A stretch of 64,000 bases of DNA. It comes from Croceitalea sp947503285 (GTDB lineage Bacteria > Bacteroidota > Bacteroidia > Flavobacteriales > Flavobacteriaceae). Where the stretch lies: the NCBI RefSeq assembly GCF_036985505.1, contig NZ_BTGQ01000005.1:324797-388796 (forward strand). The letters run 5' to 3'. Shown here one piece after another: positions 28,984-38,930 of this stretch (the stretch's first letter is position 1; each line of letters starts with the position of its first letter). Under the pieces are notes generated by a model. It ran no database searches and was not told the origin of the DNA. It worked only from the letters and a program-made list of their open reading frames with translations. The position numbers and the translations under genes were made by a program.

Positions 28984-31416
28984 TTATTCGGTTCGCAAAC
29001 TTTTAATGGGGTCGATAACCGCAGCCTTTATACTCTGATAGCTTACGGTTAAAACAGCGATCGCCAGGGCCAATAGCCCCGCTAAAGCCAAGACCCACCA
29101 TGGGATTTCTATACGATATGAAAAGTCTTGTAACCATTTGTTCATAACATACCACCCTAACGGTAGTGATATAAGTATGGCCACCCCGACCATTTTTATA
29201 AAATCGGTAGTTAGCTTGTAGGTTATTTGACCAATACTGGCCCCCAAAACTTTGCGTATGCCGATTTCTTTGGTTCGTTTCTGGGCGTTAAAGGCCGCCA
29301 GGCCAAAAAGCCCTAGACAGGCTATTAGAATTGATAGTATGGAAAAAACCATAAAAATCTTGCCTAACCGCTGTTCGGCCTCATAAACGGTATTGAAAGA
29401 ATCGTCCATAAAGCGGTAGTTAAAAGGCTGGCCAGGAGCGAGTTTTGCCCAAATATCCTCAATACCGGCGATAGTATTCGAAAAGTCCCCGGCATTCAAT
29501 TTCACGGCCATGTTTCCGGTAGACCTTCTCATCGAAAGGCACAGGGCATCAATATCTTCACGAAGTGATTCGTAATGAAAATTCTTGACCACACCAATGA
29601 TGGTATAGAAGGTCGGACTTTCTAGATCGATATCTTGTGAAATTCTTATGCCTAGGGCCTCTTCGGCACCCACACCCAACACCGGTAGCGCCGACTCGTT
29701 GATAACCACTGCGGTAGAATCCGTACCGAAGCGGTCGTCAAAATTACGCCCAGCTACGAGTTCCATATTTAAGGTCGGAATATAATCTTCGTCAACATTC
29801 CAGATTTGCATTTGAATGGCATTTTCCTGTTCCCGTGAACCTTCCTTAAAAAAAGAACTATTCGACCGTGCGGAAGGTGTCGGTAAAAAACTGCTCAGGG
29901 TGGCACTTTGAACCTTTCCCAGTTTGACTACCTCTTCTTTGAAGGTATAAACCTGATCCCCTGCGGCAAAGGTGTCGTCGATTAATACTATCTGGTCTTT
30001 TGTAAAACCAAGATCTTTACCTTGTATAAAATTCAATTGTTGGTAAACCACCAATGTGGCAATGATTAGAAAAACCGAAATGGCAAATTGAAATATGACC
30101 AATGCATTTCGTATGCCTCCGCCACCTGCATCTTTTTGTCCGCCGCCTTTCAGAGTTTTTACCGGCATAAAACGCGACATGAAAAAAGCAGGATAACTTC
30201 CTGAGAAAAGGCCCAACAAAACAGTTGCAAGTAGTATGATCAACCAGAAAAAGGGACGCTCATAGGGGATGGAAATCGACTTGCCTGAAACGTCGTTGAA
30301 AAAAGGAAGTGCGACCAAGGCGAGCATGAAAGCCAAAAGCAATGAAATGAAGGAAATCAACCCCGATTCGGTCAAAAACTGACGTACCAAGTCCAATTTA
30401 TTTGAACCCAAAGTTTTGCGGATACCAACCTCTTTAGCCCTTTTTAAGGAGTGTGCGGTTGAGAGGTTCATAAAATTGACACTGGCCAAGACTATCAAGA
30501 ACAGTGCGATAAACGAAAGTATATAGACGTTTTGAATGCTACCATTGGCACTCATCTCAGATTGTCTATTAGAGTAAAGATGAATATCCGTAAGGGGCAT
30601 GGAGTGGTACCTGTAGTAATTTCCTGCCGCTGCGAATGACTCCATGGTAAGGCCTGGAAAGACTTGTTGCGCCCATGGCAGCAGATATTTTTCAAGTATT
30701 GACTGTAGCGGAGCTTGAAAATCTTCAATCCTGGCCGTTGGTATGAGTTTAATAAAGGTGTAGTAATTGGTATTGCCCCAAACGCTTTCACGGGAATCCG
30801 CTAAGCCTGCCATGGCCATAAAGACACTATGGTCCCTTAAGAAAGAATTTTTTGGCAGATCATCGATTACCCCTGTTACGGTAAAGGTGTCTGTGTTATC
30901 TAAAATAAGACGTTGACCAATCGCGTTTTTTACGCCAAAATGTTTTTCGGCAGCCGTTTTGGTCAATACCAAGGTATTGGGCCGGGTCAGGGCGCTCTTT
31001 GTGTCACCGACCAATAATTTGATTCCGAAAAAATCGAAGAAAGTCGAATCAACAAACGTCGCCCTAAGCTCTTTTGAGTTGGGTTGCGCATCACTTTTTT
31101 TTAAGAGCATACTCCCTTGATCTCGAAACCGTACCGTGGTCTCTACCTGTGGAAAATCACGGAGTAACGTCTGTGCCATCGGGGCCGACGTCTGTGAAGC
31201 GTCAATTTCTGCTCCGCCGAACTTGATGTCCGCATCTATTCGATAAATGCGATCGGCATCTGCAAACATCTTATCAAAGGTAAGTTCGTCGTATATGAAC
31301 AGTGAGATCAATAAGGCACCTGCCATACCTACTGCCAGGCCAAAAGTGTTTAAAAAGGTGAAGAAGGGCTGTTTTTTTAGGCTTCTCCATGCGATTTTGA
31401 TATAGTTTTTAAACAT
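28984..31416 (-). CDS. ABC permease 10, two-FtsX-domain
   Basis: 810 residues, the longest of the set, starting MFKNYIKIAWRSLKKQPFFT. FtsX domain 1 reads ASVNFMNLSTAHSLKRAKEV then GIRKTLGSNK. Domain 2 reads KEIGIRKVLGASIGQITYKL, ending DPIKSLRTE (Asp for the usual Asn). The last helix, WWVLALAGLLALAIAVLTVS, is nearly identical to that of permease 11. Its start is separated from permease 11 by a 107-bp gap that is a diverged copy of the gap between permeases 11 and 12. Confidence 0.9.
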   Translation of the reverse strand: MFKNYIKIAWRSLKKQPFFTFLNTFGLAVGMAGALLISLFIYDELTFDKMFADADRIYRIDADIKFGGAEIDASQTSAPMAQTLLRDFPQVETTVRFRDQGSMLLKKSDAQPNSKELRATFVDSTFFDFFGIKLLVGDTKSALTRPNTLVLTKTAAEKHFGVKNAIGQRLILDNTDTFTVTGVIDDLPKNSFLRDHSVFMAMAGLADSRESVWGNTNYYTFIKLIPTARIEDFQAPLQSILEKYLLPWAQQVFPGLTMESFAAAGNYYRYHSMPLTDIHLYSNRQSEMSANGSIQNVYILSFIALFLIVLASVNFMNLSTAHSLKRAKEVGIRKTLGSNKLDLVRQFLTESGLISFISLLLAFMLALVALPFFNDVSGKSISIPYERPFFWLIILLATVLLGLFSGSYPAFFMSRFMPVKTLKGGGQKDAGGGGIRNALVIFQFAISVFLIIATLVVYQQLNFIQGKDLGFTKDQIVLIDDTFAAGDQVYTFKEEVVKLGKVQSATLSSFLPTPSARSNSSFFKEGSREQENAIQMQIWNVDEDYIPTLNMELVAGRNFDDRFGTDSTAVVINESALPVLGVGAEEALGIRISQDIDLESPTFYTIIGVVKNFHYESLREDIDALCLSMRRSTGNMAVKLNAGDFSNTIAGIEDIWAKLAPGQPFNYRFMDDSFNTVYEAEQRLGKIFMVFSILSILIACLGLFGLAAFNAQKRTKEIGIRKVLGASIGQITYKLTTDFIKMVGVAILISLPLGWYVMNKWLQDFSYRIEIPWWVLALAGLLALAIAVLTVSYQSIKAAVIDPIKSLRTE

Positions 31417-31523
31417 GGTTTTTCGTTTTAGTTTCCGTATTAGCTCCTTTGAGGGATGGATATGGAGTTGGTCATATTTTATTAGTTGTTTCTGTTCTCC
31501 CTTTTGGGGAAGTTAGTAGGGGC
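31417..31523. repeat. Duplicated intergenic leader, copy 1
   Basis: 107 bp, alignable over its length with 33894-33998 at roughly 85% identity by eye. Read on the minus strand it holds, in order, the stop-linked G/C hairpin of permease 11, an AT-rich block, an 11-codon frame MTNSISIPQRS (31475-31440) with CAAAGGAG near its end, and the leader of permease 10. No sigma-54-like module is present, so it is probably transcribed through. Confidence 0.8.
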
Positions 31524-31526
31524 TTA
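31486..31526 (-). repeat. Stop-linked C/G-rich hairpin repeat
   Basis: The stop codon TAA of permease 11 runs directly into GCCCC, then CTTCCCC-AAAA-GGGAG, a short stem. The same layout follows permease 12, hlyD and asd. It could slow or end transcription, or protect the 3' end of the message. Confidence 0.6.
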
Positions 31527-33893
31527 TTCCGATCTTAAACTTTTTACGGGGTTTACAATGGCCGCTTTTATCGCTTGATAGCTTACGGTCAATAGGGCTA
31601 TCGTCAGGGCCAAAAGACCTGCCAGCGCAAAAATCCACCACGAAATGGTGGTTCTATATGCGAAATCTTCTAGCCATTTACTCATAAAATACCATGAAAT
31701 AGGTATTGCAAGAACAATTGCGGTTAACACAAGTTTTAAGAAATCTTTTGACAATAAGGTCGTAATGCTTTGAACTGAAGCTCCCAGAACCTTACGTATT
31801 CCAATTTCCTTTATTCTTTGTTCAGCTATAAAAGCGGATAACCCATAGATGCCCAAACATGAAATAAAAATTCCCAATAGGGCAAGAATGTTAAATATGG
31901 TGCTCATTTGTTGTTCGCTATCATATAGCTTTTCTAAATCGGCATCCAGAAAAGAATATGAAAATGGAAATGCTGGATTCAGCTCGGCATGAATATTTTC
32001 AAGGGCGGCAATACTGGCCTCTGTCTGGTTCATTGTTGTTCGAACAGCTAAAAAACCAGGGTTGTTTTCTTCTTGTCGTAACACCAAGGGTTCAATGTTA
32101 TATTGCAAGGGTTTAAAATGAAAATCCTTCACGACACCGACCACCTGTCCGTCACGGTCATTTAGCGCCAATGGTTCGCCAATGATATTATCAAGGTTTT
32201 TGCCCATTAACTTCATCAAGGTTTCATTGATTACATAGTTTTTGTCACTTATGGTAAATTCTTCAGAAAAGCCCCGACCTGCCAGTACTTCAATGCCAAA
32301 CAGATCAATAAACCTGTCGTCCATCCCTAAATCTGGAACGACAATGCCATCAGTTTCATCTTTCCCATTCCAGAATATGTCCGTTGTACCCGTGTCTAAA
32401 TCGGTAGGTACATTGTTGAAAATGGAATAGTTTTTTAAAAGGGGATGTTGTTCCAAGGTTGCGGCCAGGGCGTCTCGCTTTTCACCTAACGCTCCCCTGA
32501 AAGGAACAATGATCATATTACTTTTATCAAAGCCAAGATTCTTATCCTTAATGAAATTCAATTGATGGTATACTACTCCAGTGGCAACGATAAGTACTGC
32601 CGAAATAATAAACTGTAGGGTCACTAGGCCATTTCTTAAAAACAAGTTGCCCCCAGTTTTTTTTAAGTTACCCTTTAACACTTTTATTGGATTAAATCTC
32701 GATAGATACAGGGCAGGGTAGCTACCTGCAAAAAGCCCTGTCACTAAAACGATGACCACTAAACCTCCCCAAAAACTGCCATCGGTAATATCAACACCCA
32801 ATGTGCTACCTGAGATTTCATTAAAAAAGGGCAAAGTCAAAAAAACCAATACAATGGCAAGAACCAAGGAAATAAAGGACAATAAAATGGATTCACTTAA
32901 AAACTGCCCGATTAGCTGACCTCTATATGCCCCGATAGCCTTACGCAATCCAACCTCTTTGGCCCGTTTAGCGGAGCGGGCAGTGGCAAGGTTCATAAAG
33001 TTGATACAAGCCACTACCAAAATAAAAAGGGCCACCACTAAGAAGATATTTACATACTGTATGTTGCCGTGACCGGCAACATCAATTTGTAAATCGGAAT
33101 ACAAATGAATATCGGTCAAGGGTTGTAACCTAAAATTAAAGGCATCATTACTCAATCGCTTGTCGGCAATCGCATTGATTTTTGCTTCTAAATCACCCAC
33201 CCCCGTTTTTGATAAAGCCACGTTTTTGTCCAATTTAAAATACGAGTAGTAATCAAAATTGCCCCAAGTCTTATTGGCAAGGTTTTGGTCTATGGATATG
33301 ATCGTTGAGGTAGGCGCTATGAAATCGAATTTGAAATGTGAGTTTGATGGCAAATCCTTTAGTACGCCCGTAACTTTCAGGTTTTTGTTATTATTGAGTT
33401 TTATTGTTTTGCCCAGGGCATTGTCATCGCCAAAATATTTTTGGGCCATAGTTTGGGTCAAAACAATGGTGTTGGGGTTCTCAAGTGCGGAGACTGCCTC
33501 GCCTTGCAGTAATGGGAAGTCAAAAAACGAAAGAAAGTTGTCGTCGACATACATAAATTGACCTTCTTCATAAACCTTATCGTTTACATGAAAAAGGACT
33601 TTTTGAAATTTTGTGGTTCTGACTACGGATTCAATTTCTGACAACTCATCCATAAGGTCAGGGCCCATGCCCGCTGATGAAACTGCAGTTTTGAAATCCC
33701 CTGAATTGACAATAAAGCGATAGGTTCTATCAGCATCGGTATGGAATTGATCATAGCTTACCTCATTTTGCACCCATAACAGAATAAGGATGCTACAGGC
33801 CATACCGATGGATAGCCCAAGGATATTAAGAATGGAAAAAGATTTATTTTTATTCAGGTTTCGCCAAGCTATTTTTAAATAGTTTTTGAACAT
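31524..33893 (-). CDS. ABC permease 11, two-FtsX-domain
   Basis: 789 residues, starting MFKNYLKIAWRNLNKNKSFS; close to the family consensus throughout. FtsX domain 1 reads ACINFMNLATARSAKRAKEV then GLRKAIGAYR. Domain 2 reads KEIGIRKVLGASVQSITTLL with SKDFLKLV, ending NPVKSLRSE. It pairs with permease 10 in the last membrane domain (WWIFALAGLLALTIALLTVS). The 105-107 bp gaps on both sides are copies of each other, which suggests that a gene-plus-leader unit was duplicated here and the coding parts then diverged faster than the leaders. Confidence 0.9.
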   Translation of the reverse strand: MFKNYLKIAWRNLNKNKSFSILNILGLSIGMACSILILLWVQNEVSYDQFHTDADRTYRFIVNSGDFKTAVSSAGMGPDLMDELSEIESVVRTTKFQKVLFHVNDKVYEEGQFMYVDDNFLSFFDFPLLQGEAVSALENPNTIVLTQTMAQKYFGDDNALGKTIKLNNNKNLKVTGVLKDLPSNSHFKFDFIAPTSTIISIDQNLANKTWGNFDYYSYFKLDKNVALSKTGVGDLEAKINAIADKRLSNDAFNFRLQPLTDIHLYSDLQIDVAGHGNIQYVNIFLVVALFILVVACINFMNLATARSAKRAKEVGLRKAIGAYRGQLIGQFLSESILLSFISLVLAIVLVFLTLPFFNEISGSTLGVDITDGSFWGGLVVIVLVTGLFAGSYPALYLSRFNPIKVLKGNLKKTGGNLFLRNGLVTLQFIISAVLIVATGVVYHQLNFIKDKNLGFDKSNMIIVPFRGALGEKRDALAATLEQHPLLKNYSIFNNVPTDLDTGTTDIFWNGKDETDGIVVPDLGMDDRFIDLFGIEVLAGRGFSEEFTISDKNYVINETLMKLMGKNLDNIIGEPLALNDRDGQVVGVVKDFHFKPLQYNIEPLVLRQEENNPGFLAVRTTMNQTEASIAALENIHAELNPAFPFSYSFLDADLEKLYDSEQQMSTIFNILALLGIFISCLGIYGLSAFIAEQRIKEIGIRKVLGASVQSITTLLSKDFLKLVLTAIVLAIPISWYFMSKWLEDFAYRTTISWWIFALAGLLALTIALLTVSYQAIKAAIVNPVKSLRSE

Positions 33894-33998
33894 GGTTTTT
33901 CATTTTAGTTTCCATACTAGTTCCTCTGAGGGATGGGTATGGAGTTGATCATATTTTATTATTTCCGTTCTCCCCCTTTTTGGGGATTTAGAGGGGGC
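33894..33998. repeat. Duplicated intergenic leader, copy 2
   Basis: 105 bp, the counterpart of 31417-31523, with the same order of elements on the minus strand: stop-linked hairpin of permease 12, AT-rich block, an 11-codon frame MINSIPIPQRN (33952-33917), then the leader of permease 11. The small frame and its stop are intact in both copies despite about six differences within it. Confidence 0.8.
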
Positions 33999-34001
33999 TT
34001 A
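33968..34001 (-). repeat. Stop-linked C/G-rich hairpin repeat
   Basis: TAA of permease 12 followed at once by GCCCCCT, then CCCC-AAAAA-GGGGG. This is the strongest stem of the four copies. Confidence 0.65.
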
Positions 34002-36383
34002 TTCCATCCGTAAGCTTTTTACCGGATTTGCCATTGCTGATTTTACCGCTTGTAAACCAAGGGTAAATGAGGTGATTATCAGGGCAATCAGCCCAGCGAG
34101 GGCAAACATCCACCATTGAATGGCAATACTGTAGGCAAATGTGTCGAGCCATAAGTTCATGACATACCAGGTAATAGGGAATGCGATCAATGCGGCAATG
34201 CCTACCAATATGATGTATTCTTTTGAGAGCAGTACCACTATTTTCGTGACTCCGGCCCCCAATACTTTTCGTACACCTATCTCTTTGACCCTTCGCTTTG
34301 CCATAAAGGAAATCAATCCGAACATACCTAAGCACGAAATGAATATCGTGAGCATGGCCGTGATGTTCACCGATTGTAAAATACCCTCAATCAGTTGGTA
34401 TTGTGCGCTGACCTTATCGGTCAATCGTGATTGTTCATAAGCCCGTCTCGTATCAATGGTATTAAACGCGGCACTTATTATACTTTCAATTTGTTTTTCT
34501 TGCCCTTCAATAACGCTTACCGATAAAAATCGATGTGCGGTAAGGGCATTTTTATCCCTATAAATATGAACTAAGGGTTCGACGGCATTTTGCATGTCTT
34601 GATAGTGAAAATCCTTTACGACACCTACTATAGGGTAGCCGGCATCATCATCATATTTATATTTCAGGCGCCGCCCTTCAATACTAGTCCAACCAAAGGC
34701 TTTCATGGCGGCTTCGTTTATGATTACTGACCGCTCACCTGAACCATCTATATTGCGGTCAAAATGCCGCCCCATGACCATAGGAACCTCAAGTGTTTTA
34801 AAATAGCTGTCATCTGCATAAGATCTTCTGATTCGAACATCTTTGTCCTTTGCGGCATCGTAATAGTTGGTGTAGTTAAAGTAATAATCAGAGGGTATGG
34901 CCTCACTTGTAGAAACACTTTTTACATATGGATTTGACTCCAGTTCGTTCAACAAAGCGTTGAACTTGGATTTGGCGGCATCGATATCCTTATAATCCAA
35001 ATCGATATTACCTACTAGGATATTATTACGTTCGAAACCCAAATCGGCATTTTTCATAAAATCAATCTGGTGGTTTAAGATCACGGCAATACTGATAAAG
35101 AGAATGGCTATGGTAAATTGTAGGATGATAAAGGAGTTTCGCAATAAAAAATTACTTTTCATCTGATTGATCTTGCCCTTGATTGCGAGGGAAACAGGAA
35201 TTTTGATAAAGCGTAGGGTGGGAAAAATACCGACCATAAGAGTAGCCAAAAACCCAATAACGAAAATGGCCAATACCACAGGATAGTCTTTGAATATATC
35301 AAAGGAAATACGTCCGAACTCCGGCCCGAAAGTATCATTCAATCGAGGTAGGTTAACGAGCAAGAACAAGACACTTGAAATGATAATAGCGACAAAGACC
35401 AATATTCCGTTTTCAACGCAAAATTGTATTATGATACTTTTTTTACTGCTTCCCAATACTTTGCGAACGGCAATATCCTTGGTTCTTCTGAACATGGTAG
35501 AGGTATTCAAATTGAGCAGATTCACTAGAATGATGAGAAGCACAAAAATGGATGCTGCTATCGATCCACCTATAATGGTATCTACCACAGGTATAATATC
35601 GGTCCGCATTTCGGCATAGGGCATTACCTTCATTTCGGCGATAGTGGTAGGGTCGGTGTAATTCTCTTCTACCAATTGCCCAATTCGTTGTTTGACTGTT
35701 GCGAGATCGGTATCTTGGCGAAGTTTGAAATAAACAGGGGAAAAACTATTTGTCCAACCGGTTTGGCTTATAAATGTAGGGTTGTCCTTTAAAAGGGTAT
35801 TTGGCAGAACAACCCCTAACCGAAAGGAAGAATAGGGACTTATGGGTTCAAAGACCCCGGTCACTTTGAGGTTTAACGTGTCTGCCCCGATTAAGGTCTT
35901 ACCCACGGGGTTTTCATTTCCGAAAATTTGCTGACTGACTTTATGGGTCAATACAATGGAATATTTATCCTTAAGGGCGGTTTCTTGATTTCCGTATTTT
36001 AAGGGTAGTCCAAATACATCAAAAAACCCTGGGTCTGCATAGTCGGTGCGATTTTGAAATTCTTTTTCCCCGTATTCCAACCAAATGTTTCCCCAACCAT
36101 GTAGATGGGTTCCGGCCAAAACCTCTGGTGAGGTATTTATTACTTTTTCGAGTAACGGGTAAGGTACTTCCCTATAACTATTGCCATCTTTTAGTTGTGT
36201 TTTTAGGTAGAAAATGTTTTCCCGGTCGGGAATGGTCTCATCTGCCGTGTAATAGGCGTATACTGAAAATAGTAAGGTTAGAACACTAGAAACACCTATA
36301 CTCAAACCGATAAGGTTCAATAGGGAAAGGGTCTTATTTTTCCAAAGGTTTCTTAAAGCGTATTTGATATGGTTTTTTAGCAT
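33999..36383 (-). CDS. ABC permease 12, divergent; first gene of unit C
   Basis: 794 residues, starting MLKNHIKYALRNLWKNKTLS. FtsX domain 1 is the most divergent in the array: NLLNLNTSTMFRRTKDIAVR then KVLGSSKK, where the ACINFMNLSTAR core is lost. The first helix is followed by YAYYTADETIPDRENIFYLK rather than an acidic DELSYD-type turn. Domain 2 stays conventional (KEIGVRKVLGAGVTKIVVLL, ending NPVKSLRME). It is the first gene behind the predicted regulated promoter at 36414-36520, with the start codon about 20 nt after the expected transcription start. Six further permeases follow in the same direction. Confidence 0.9.
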   Translation of the reverse strand: MLKNHIKYALRNLWKNKTLSLLNLIGLSIGVSSVLTLLFSVYAYYTADETIPDRENIFYLKTQLKDGNSYREVPYPLLEKVINTSPEVLAGTHLHGWGNIWLEYGEKEFQNRTDYADPGFFDVFGLPLKYGNQETALKDKYSIVLTHKVSQQIFGNENPVGKTLIGADTLNLKVTGVFEPISPYSSFRLGVVLPNTLLKDNPTFISQTGWTNSFSPVYFKLRQDTDLATVKQRIGQLVEENYTDPTTIAEMKVMPYAEMRTDIIPVVDTIIGGSIAASIFVLLIILVNLLNLNTSTMFRRTKDIAVRKVLGSSKKSIIIQFCVENGILVFVAIIISSVLFLLVNLPRLNDTFGPEFGRISFDIFKDYPVVLAIFVIGFLATLMVGIFPTLRFIKIPVSLAIKGKINQMKSNFLLRNSFIILQFTIAILFISIAVILNHQIDFMKNADLGFERNNILVGNIDLDYKDIDAAKSKFNALLNELESNPYVKSVSTSEAIPSDYYFNYTNYYDAAKDKDVRIRRSYADDSYFKTLEVPMVMGRHFDRNIDGSGERSVIINEAAMKAFGWTSIEGRRLKYKYDDDAGYPIVGVVKDFHYQDMQNAVEPLVHIYRDKNALTAHRFLSVSVIEGQEKQIESIISAAFNTIDTRRAYEQSRLTDKVSAQYQLIEGILQSVNITAMLTIFISCLGMFGLISFMAKRRVKEIGVRKVLGAGVTKIVVLLSKEYIILVGIAALIAFPITWYVMNLWLDTFAYSIAIQWWMFALAGLIALIITSFTLGLQAVKSAMANPVKSLRME

Positions 36384-36413
36384 GACGAAAAAGTCTTCTT
36401 CATAGAATTTAAG

Positions 36414-36429
36414 ATCGATTATTATGCCA
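36414..36429 (-). promoter_or_regulatory. Candidate sigma-54 promoter of unit C (permease 12)
   Basis: On the minus strand TTGGCATAATAATCGAT: -24 box TGGCA at 36429-36425, -12-like TCGA at 36418-36415. The expected start, about 36403, lies 20 nt before ATG 36383. It has the same TGGCAT-N5-TCGA form as units B and D, and the enhancer-like pair begins 54 bp upstream, exactly as in unit D. Confidence 0.5.
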
Positions 36430-36482
36430 ATTTTTTAAATATTTACTAATCAGATGTTTACATATAACTTTTACCATCTTCA

Positions 36483-36520
36483 TGTAAAAATTTTTTACAG
36501 TACTGTTTTGTTTTTTTACA
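36483..36520 (-). promoter_or_regulatory. Paired 17-bp enhancer-like sites, unit C
   Basis: TGTAAAAATTTTTTACA (36483-36499) is a perfect 8-1-8 palindrome. TGTTTTGTTTTTTTACA (36504-36520) keeps the outer TGT and TTTTACA. They start 21 bp apart, and the repeat of TTTTTTACAGTACTGT at both sites extends the period. A degenerate third copy may lie at 36459-36475. Confidence 0.62.
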
Positions 36521-36533
36521 GTACTGTCTTATT

Positions 36534-38897
36534 CTATTCTGTTCGAAGACTTTTAACAGGGTTCAATCTTGCGGCTTTTATAGCCTGAAAACCAACGGTC
36601 AATAGGGCTATGCATGTTGCTGAAATTCCAGTTAAGAACAAGATCCAAATATTCATTTCGATTCTGTAAGCATAGTTTTCCAGCCAGCTTTTCATCATCC
36701 ACCAAGAAAGTGGTCCGGCAATCAATAGGGCTAGAAAGACCAAGCGCATGAAATCTTTTGATAGTAATTGCACGATACTTGTGGTCGAAGACCCCAGAAC
36801 TTTTCGAACCCCAATTTCCTTTTTGCGCTGTTCTGCAGTATAGGCTGCAAGTCCGAACAGGCCTAGACAAGAGATAAGGATGGCCAATAACGCAAATAGA
36901 CTGGATAACTGTCCGGTTAGTTGTTCGCTTCTGAAGAGGGCGTTAAAAGTTTCGTCAACAAAACCGTAATCGACAGGAAACCCAGGGTTATGTGCTTTGA
37001 GTATCTTTTCAACGCTGGTCAGGGTATTTTCTAGATTCGTACCATCCTTAAGTTTGATGTATAGGTTACTGGCAAAGGTCTTATTGTTAAAGAACATCAC
37101 GGGATCGCTTGTGCCATACATGTCTCCATACACATAATCCTTTACTACACCAATTACCGTATAATTCTCTTCCCATCGGTTGATGGTCTTACCTACCGCA
37201 CTGCCCTCGCCCATCATTTTTGCAAAGGATTCTGTTATTAGTGTATTGGTACTGTCTAAGGAAACTTCTTGGCCAAAACCACGACCATCGACTATCTCCA
37301 ACCCAAAGGTTTCGAAAAAATCGGCACTCACGAACCGAAATGATATGAGTACATCTTCCGTATCCGTGCCTCCTTGCCACTTAAGACCTGAACCGTTATT
37401 TCCATCGAATAGCATATTGGTATTTGAAAGGGCCACATTTTCAGTTGTTCCAGTCGCGATAAGCTCATTCTTGATGACGTCAAAGTTTTTAATAATGTTA
37501 CCGGTTGCCCTCACTTGTAGTAGGTTTTCTTTAGAATATCCAATATTCCTGTTCTTTATGTGCTGTATTTGTTGGTAGATGACTATGGTGGCACTTATGA
37601 AGATGATGGAAATTGCAAATTGGAAAACGACCAGGCCCTTTCTAATTAGTGTAGCTGTACCTGAAACTTTACGTTCTCCTTTTAAAACTTGTGCCGGTCT
37701 AAAGGACGAAAGGTATAATGCAGGGTACCAGCCTGCCAAAATACCACAGACCAGTGTTACACCCAGTAAAACCGGACCATGGTAAGAGCTGAAAAGGGCT
37801 ATACCCAATTGTTTGCCTATTAATTGATTATAGTGGGGCATGAGCGATATCAAAAGGAAAACGCTGAGTAGACCTGCCAATGCCGATGTCATGACAGCTT
37901 CCGTCATAAATTGGGAAACCAAGCTATTTTTTTTAGAACCCAATACCTTGCGCACACCGACTTCTTTTCCTCTTTTTTCACTACGTGCGGTAGAGAGGTT
38001 CATAAAGTTTATACATGCTATTAAGAGTATCAGCAATGCTACAATGGCCATCAGCCTCACAAGAACTATACGACCTCCCTTTTTCTTACCATCGATAAAA
38101 TTAGATCGCAAATGCCAGTCTTTTATGTTATGCAGAAATGCATAGTCATTAGACCCCTCTATTTTTGAAGGTAAAAATGCGCGAACCTTGGCGTCGGTGT
38201 TTTCAAAATCAGCTTCTGGGGAAAGCTCCACAAACGTGTCGGCAAAGTTATTGCCATATTCATTTGCCCATGACCTAGCCTCATCTGATAGATAGGGTTT
38301 AATAGGTGTTAACCAGTTAAAACCGAAACTAACATTTTCAGGTAGGTCTTTGATTACCCCGGTAATAGTCAAAAGTTCTGTGTTATTGACCATGATGGTC
38401 TTGTTCAAAGCTCCCTCATCTTCGCCGAACAGTTCGTGCGCCAATTTTTGAGTGATGATCAGGGCATCAGGTCTTTCAAGGGCATTTTCCGTAGATCCTT
38501 CGAGAAACTCTAAATCGAATATTTCAAGAATATCCGTATCGGCATACCTGCCAAATCTGTACATGTTTTTATCGCCATTGGCAAACAAGAAATTACTTCC
38601 AAGTGTTCTCGCGGCCCGAACGATCTCGGGAATTTCATTCTTTAAATCATTGGCCAAGGGCCCTGGTGTAGACTGAAAAAAAGTACGCCATTCCCCTTCG
38701 TACTCTTGATTAGTGGGTAGGTAATAAATCGTATCCTGTTTAGGGAAAACCTTGTTGTAGCCCATTTCATCTTCAACCCAAAGTAGTATAAGGCTTGTGC
38801 AGGTGATACCAATGGCCAGACCAAATATGTTCAAGATATTGTATTTCTTATTCTTCCAAAGGTTTCTCCAGGCGATTACAAAGTGATTTTTCAACAT
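36534..38897 (-). CDS. ABC permease 13, two-FtsX-domain; last gene of unit B
   Basis: 787 residues, starting MLKNHFVIAWRNLWKNKKYN. FtsX domain 1 reads ACINFMNLSTARSEKRGKEV then GVRKVLGSKK. Domain 2 reads KEIGVRKVLGSSTTSIVQLL with SKDFMRLV, ending NPVKSLRTE. The approach to FtsX domain 1, IKDWHLRSNFIDG, is shared with permeases 14 (MKDWHLRSNFKNG) and 15 (MEDWYLQNNFENG), which makes 13-15 a subgroup at the promoter-proximal end of the array. It lies 33 bp after permease 14 and is followed by the unit C promoter module. Confidence 0.9.
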   Translation of the reverse strand: MLKNHFVIAWRNLWKNKKYNILNIFGLAIGITCTSLILLWVEDEMGYNKVFPKQDTIYYLPTNQEYEGEWRTFFQSTPGPLANDLKNEIPEIVRAARTLGSNFLFANGDKNMYRFGRYADTDILEIFDLEFLEGSTENALERPDALIITQKLAHELFGEDEGALNKTIMVNNTELLTITGVIKDLPENVSFGFNWLTPIKPYLSDEARSWANEYGNNFADTFVELSPEADFENTDAKVRAFLPSKIEGSNDYAFLHNIKDWHLRSNFIDGKKKGGRIVLVRLMAIVALLILLIACINFMNLSTARSEKRGKEVGVRKVLGSKKNSLVSQFMTEAVMTSALAGLLSVFLLISLMPHYNQLIGKQLGIALFSSYHGPVLLGVTLVCGILAGWYPALYLSSFRPAQVLKGERKVSGTATLIRKGLVVFQFAISIIFISATIVIYQQIQHIKNRNIGYSKENLLQVRATGNIIKNFDVIKNELIATGTTENVALSNTNMLFDGNNGSGLKWQGGTDTEDVLISFRFVSADFFETFGLEIVDGRGFGQEVSLDSTNTLITESFAKMMGEGSAVGKTINRWEENYTVIGVVKDYVYGDMYGTSDPVMFFNNKTFASNLYIKLKDGTNLENTLTSVEKILKAHNPGFPVDYGFVDETFNALFRSEQLTGQLSSLFALLAILISCLGLFGLAAYTAEQRKKEIGVRKVLGSSTTSIVQLLSKDFMRLVFLALLIAGPLSWWMMKSWLENYAYRIEMNIWILFLTGISATCIALLTVGFQAIKAARLNPVKSLRTE

Positions 38898-38930
38898 AAT
38901 TTGGGTATTTGTGGTATCCTAAAATTCAGA

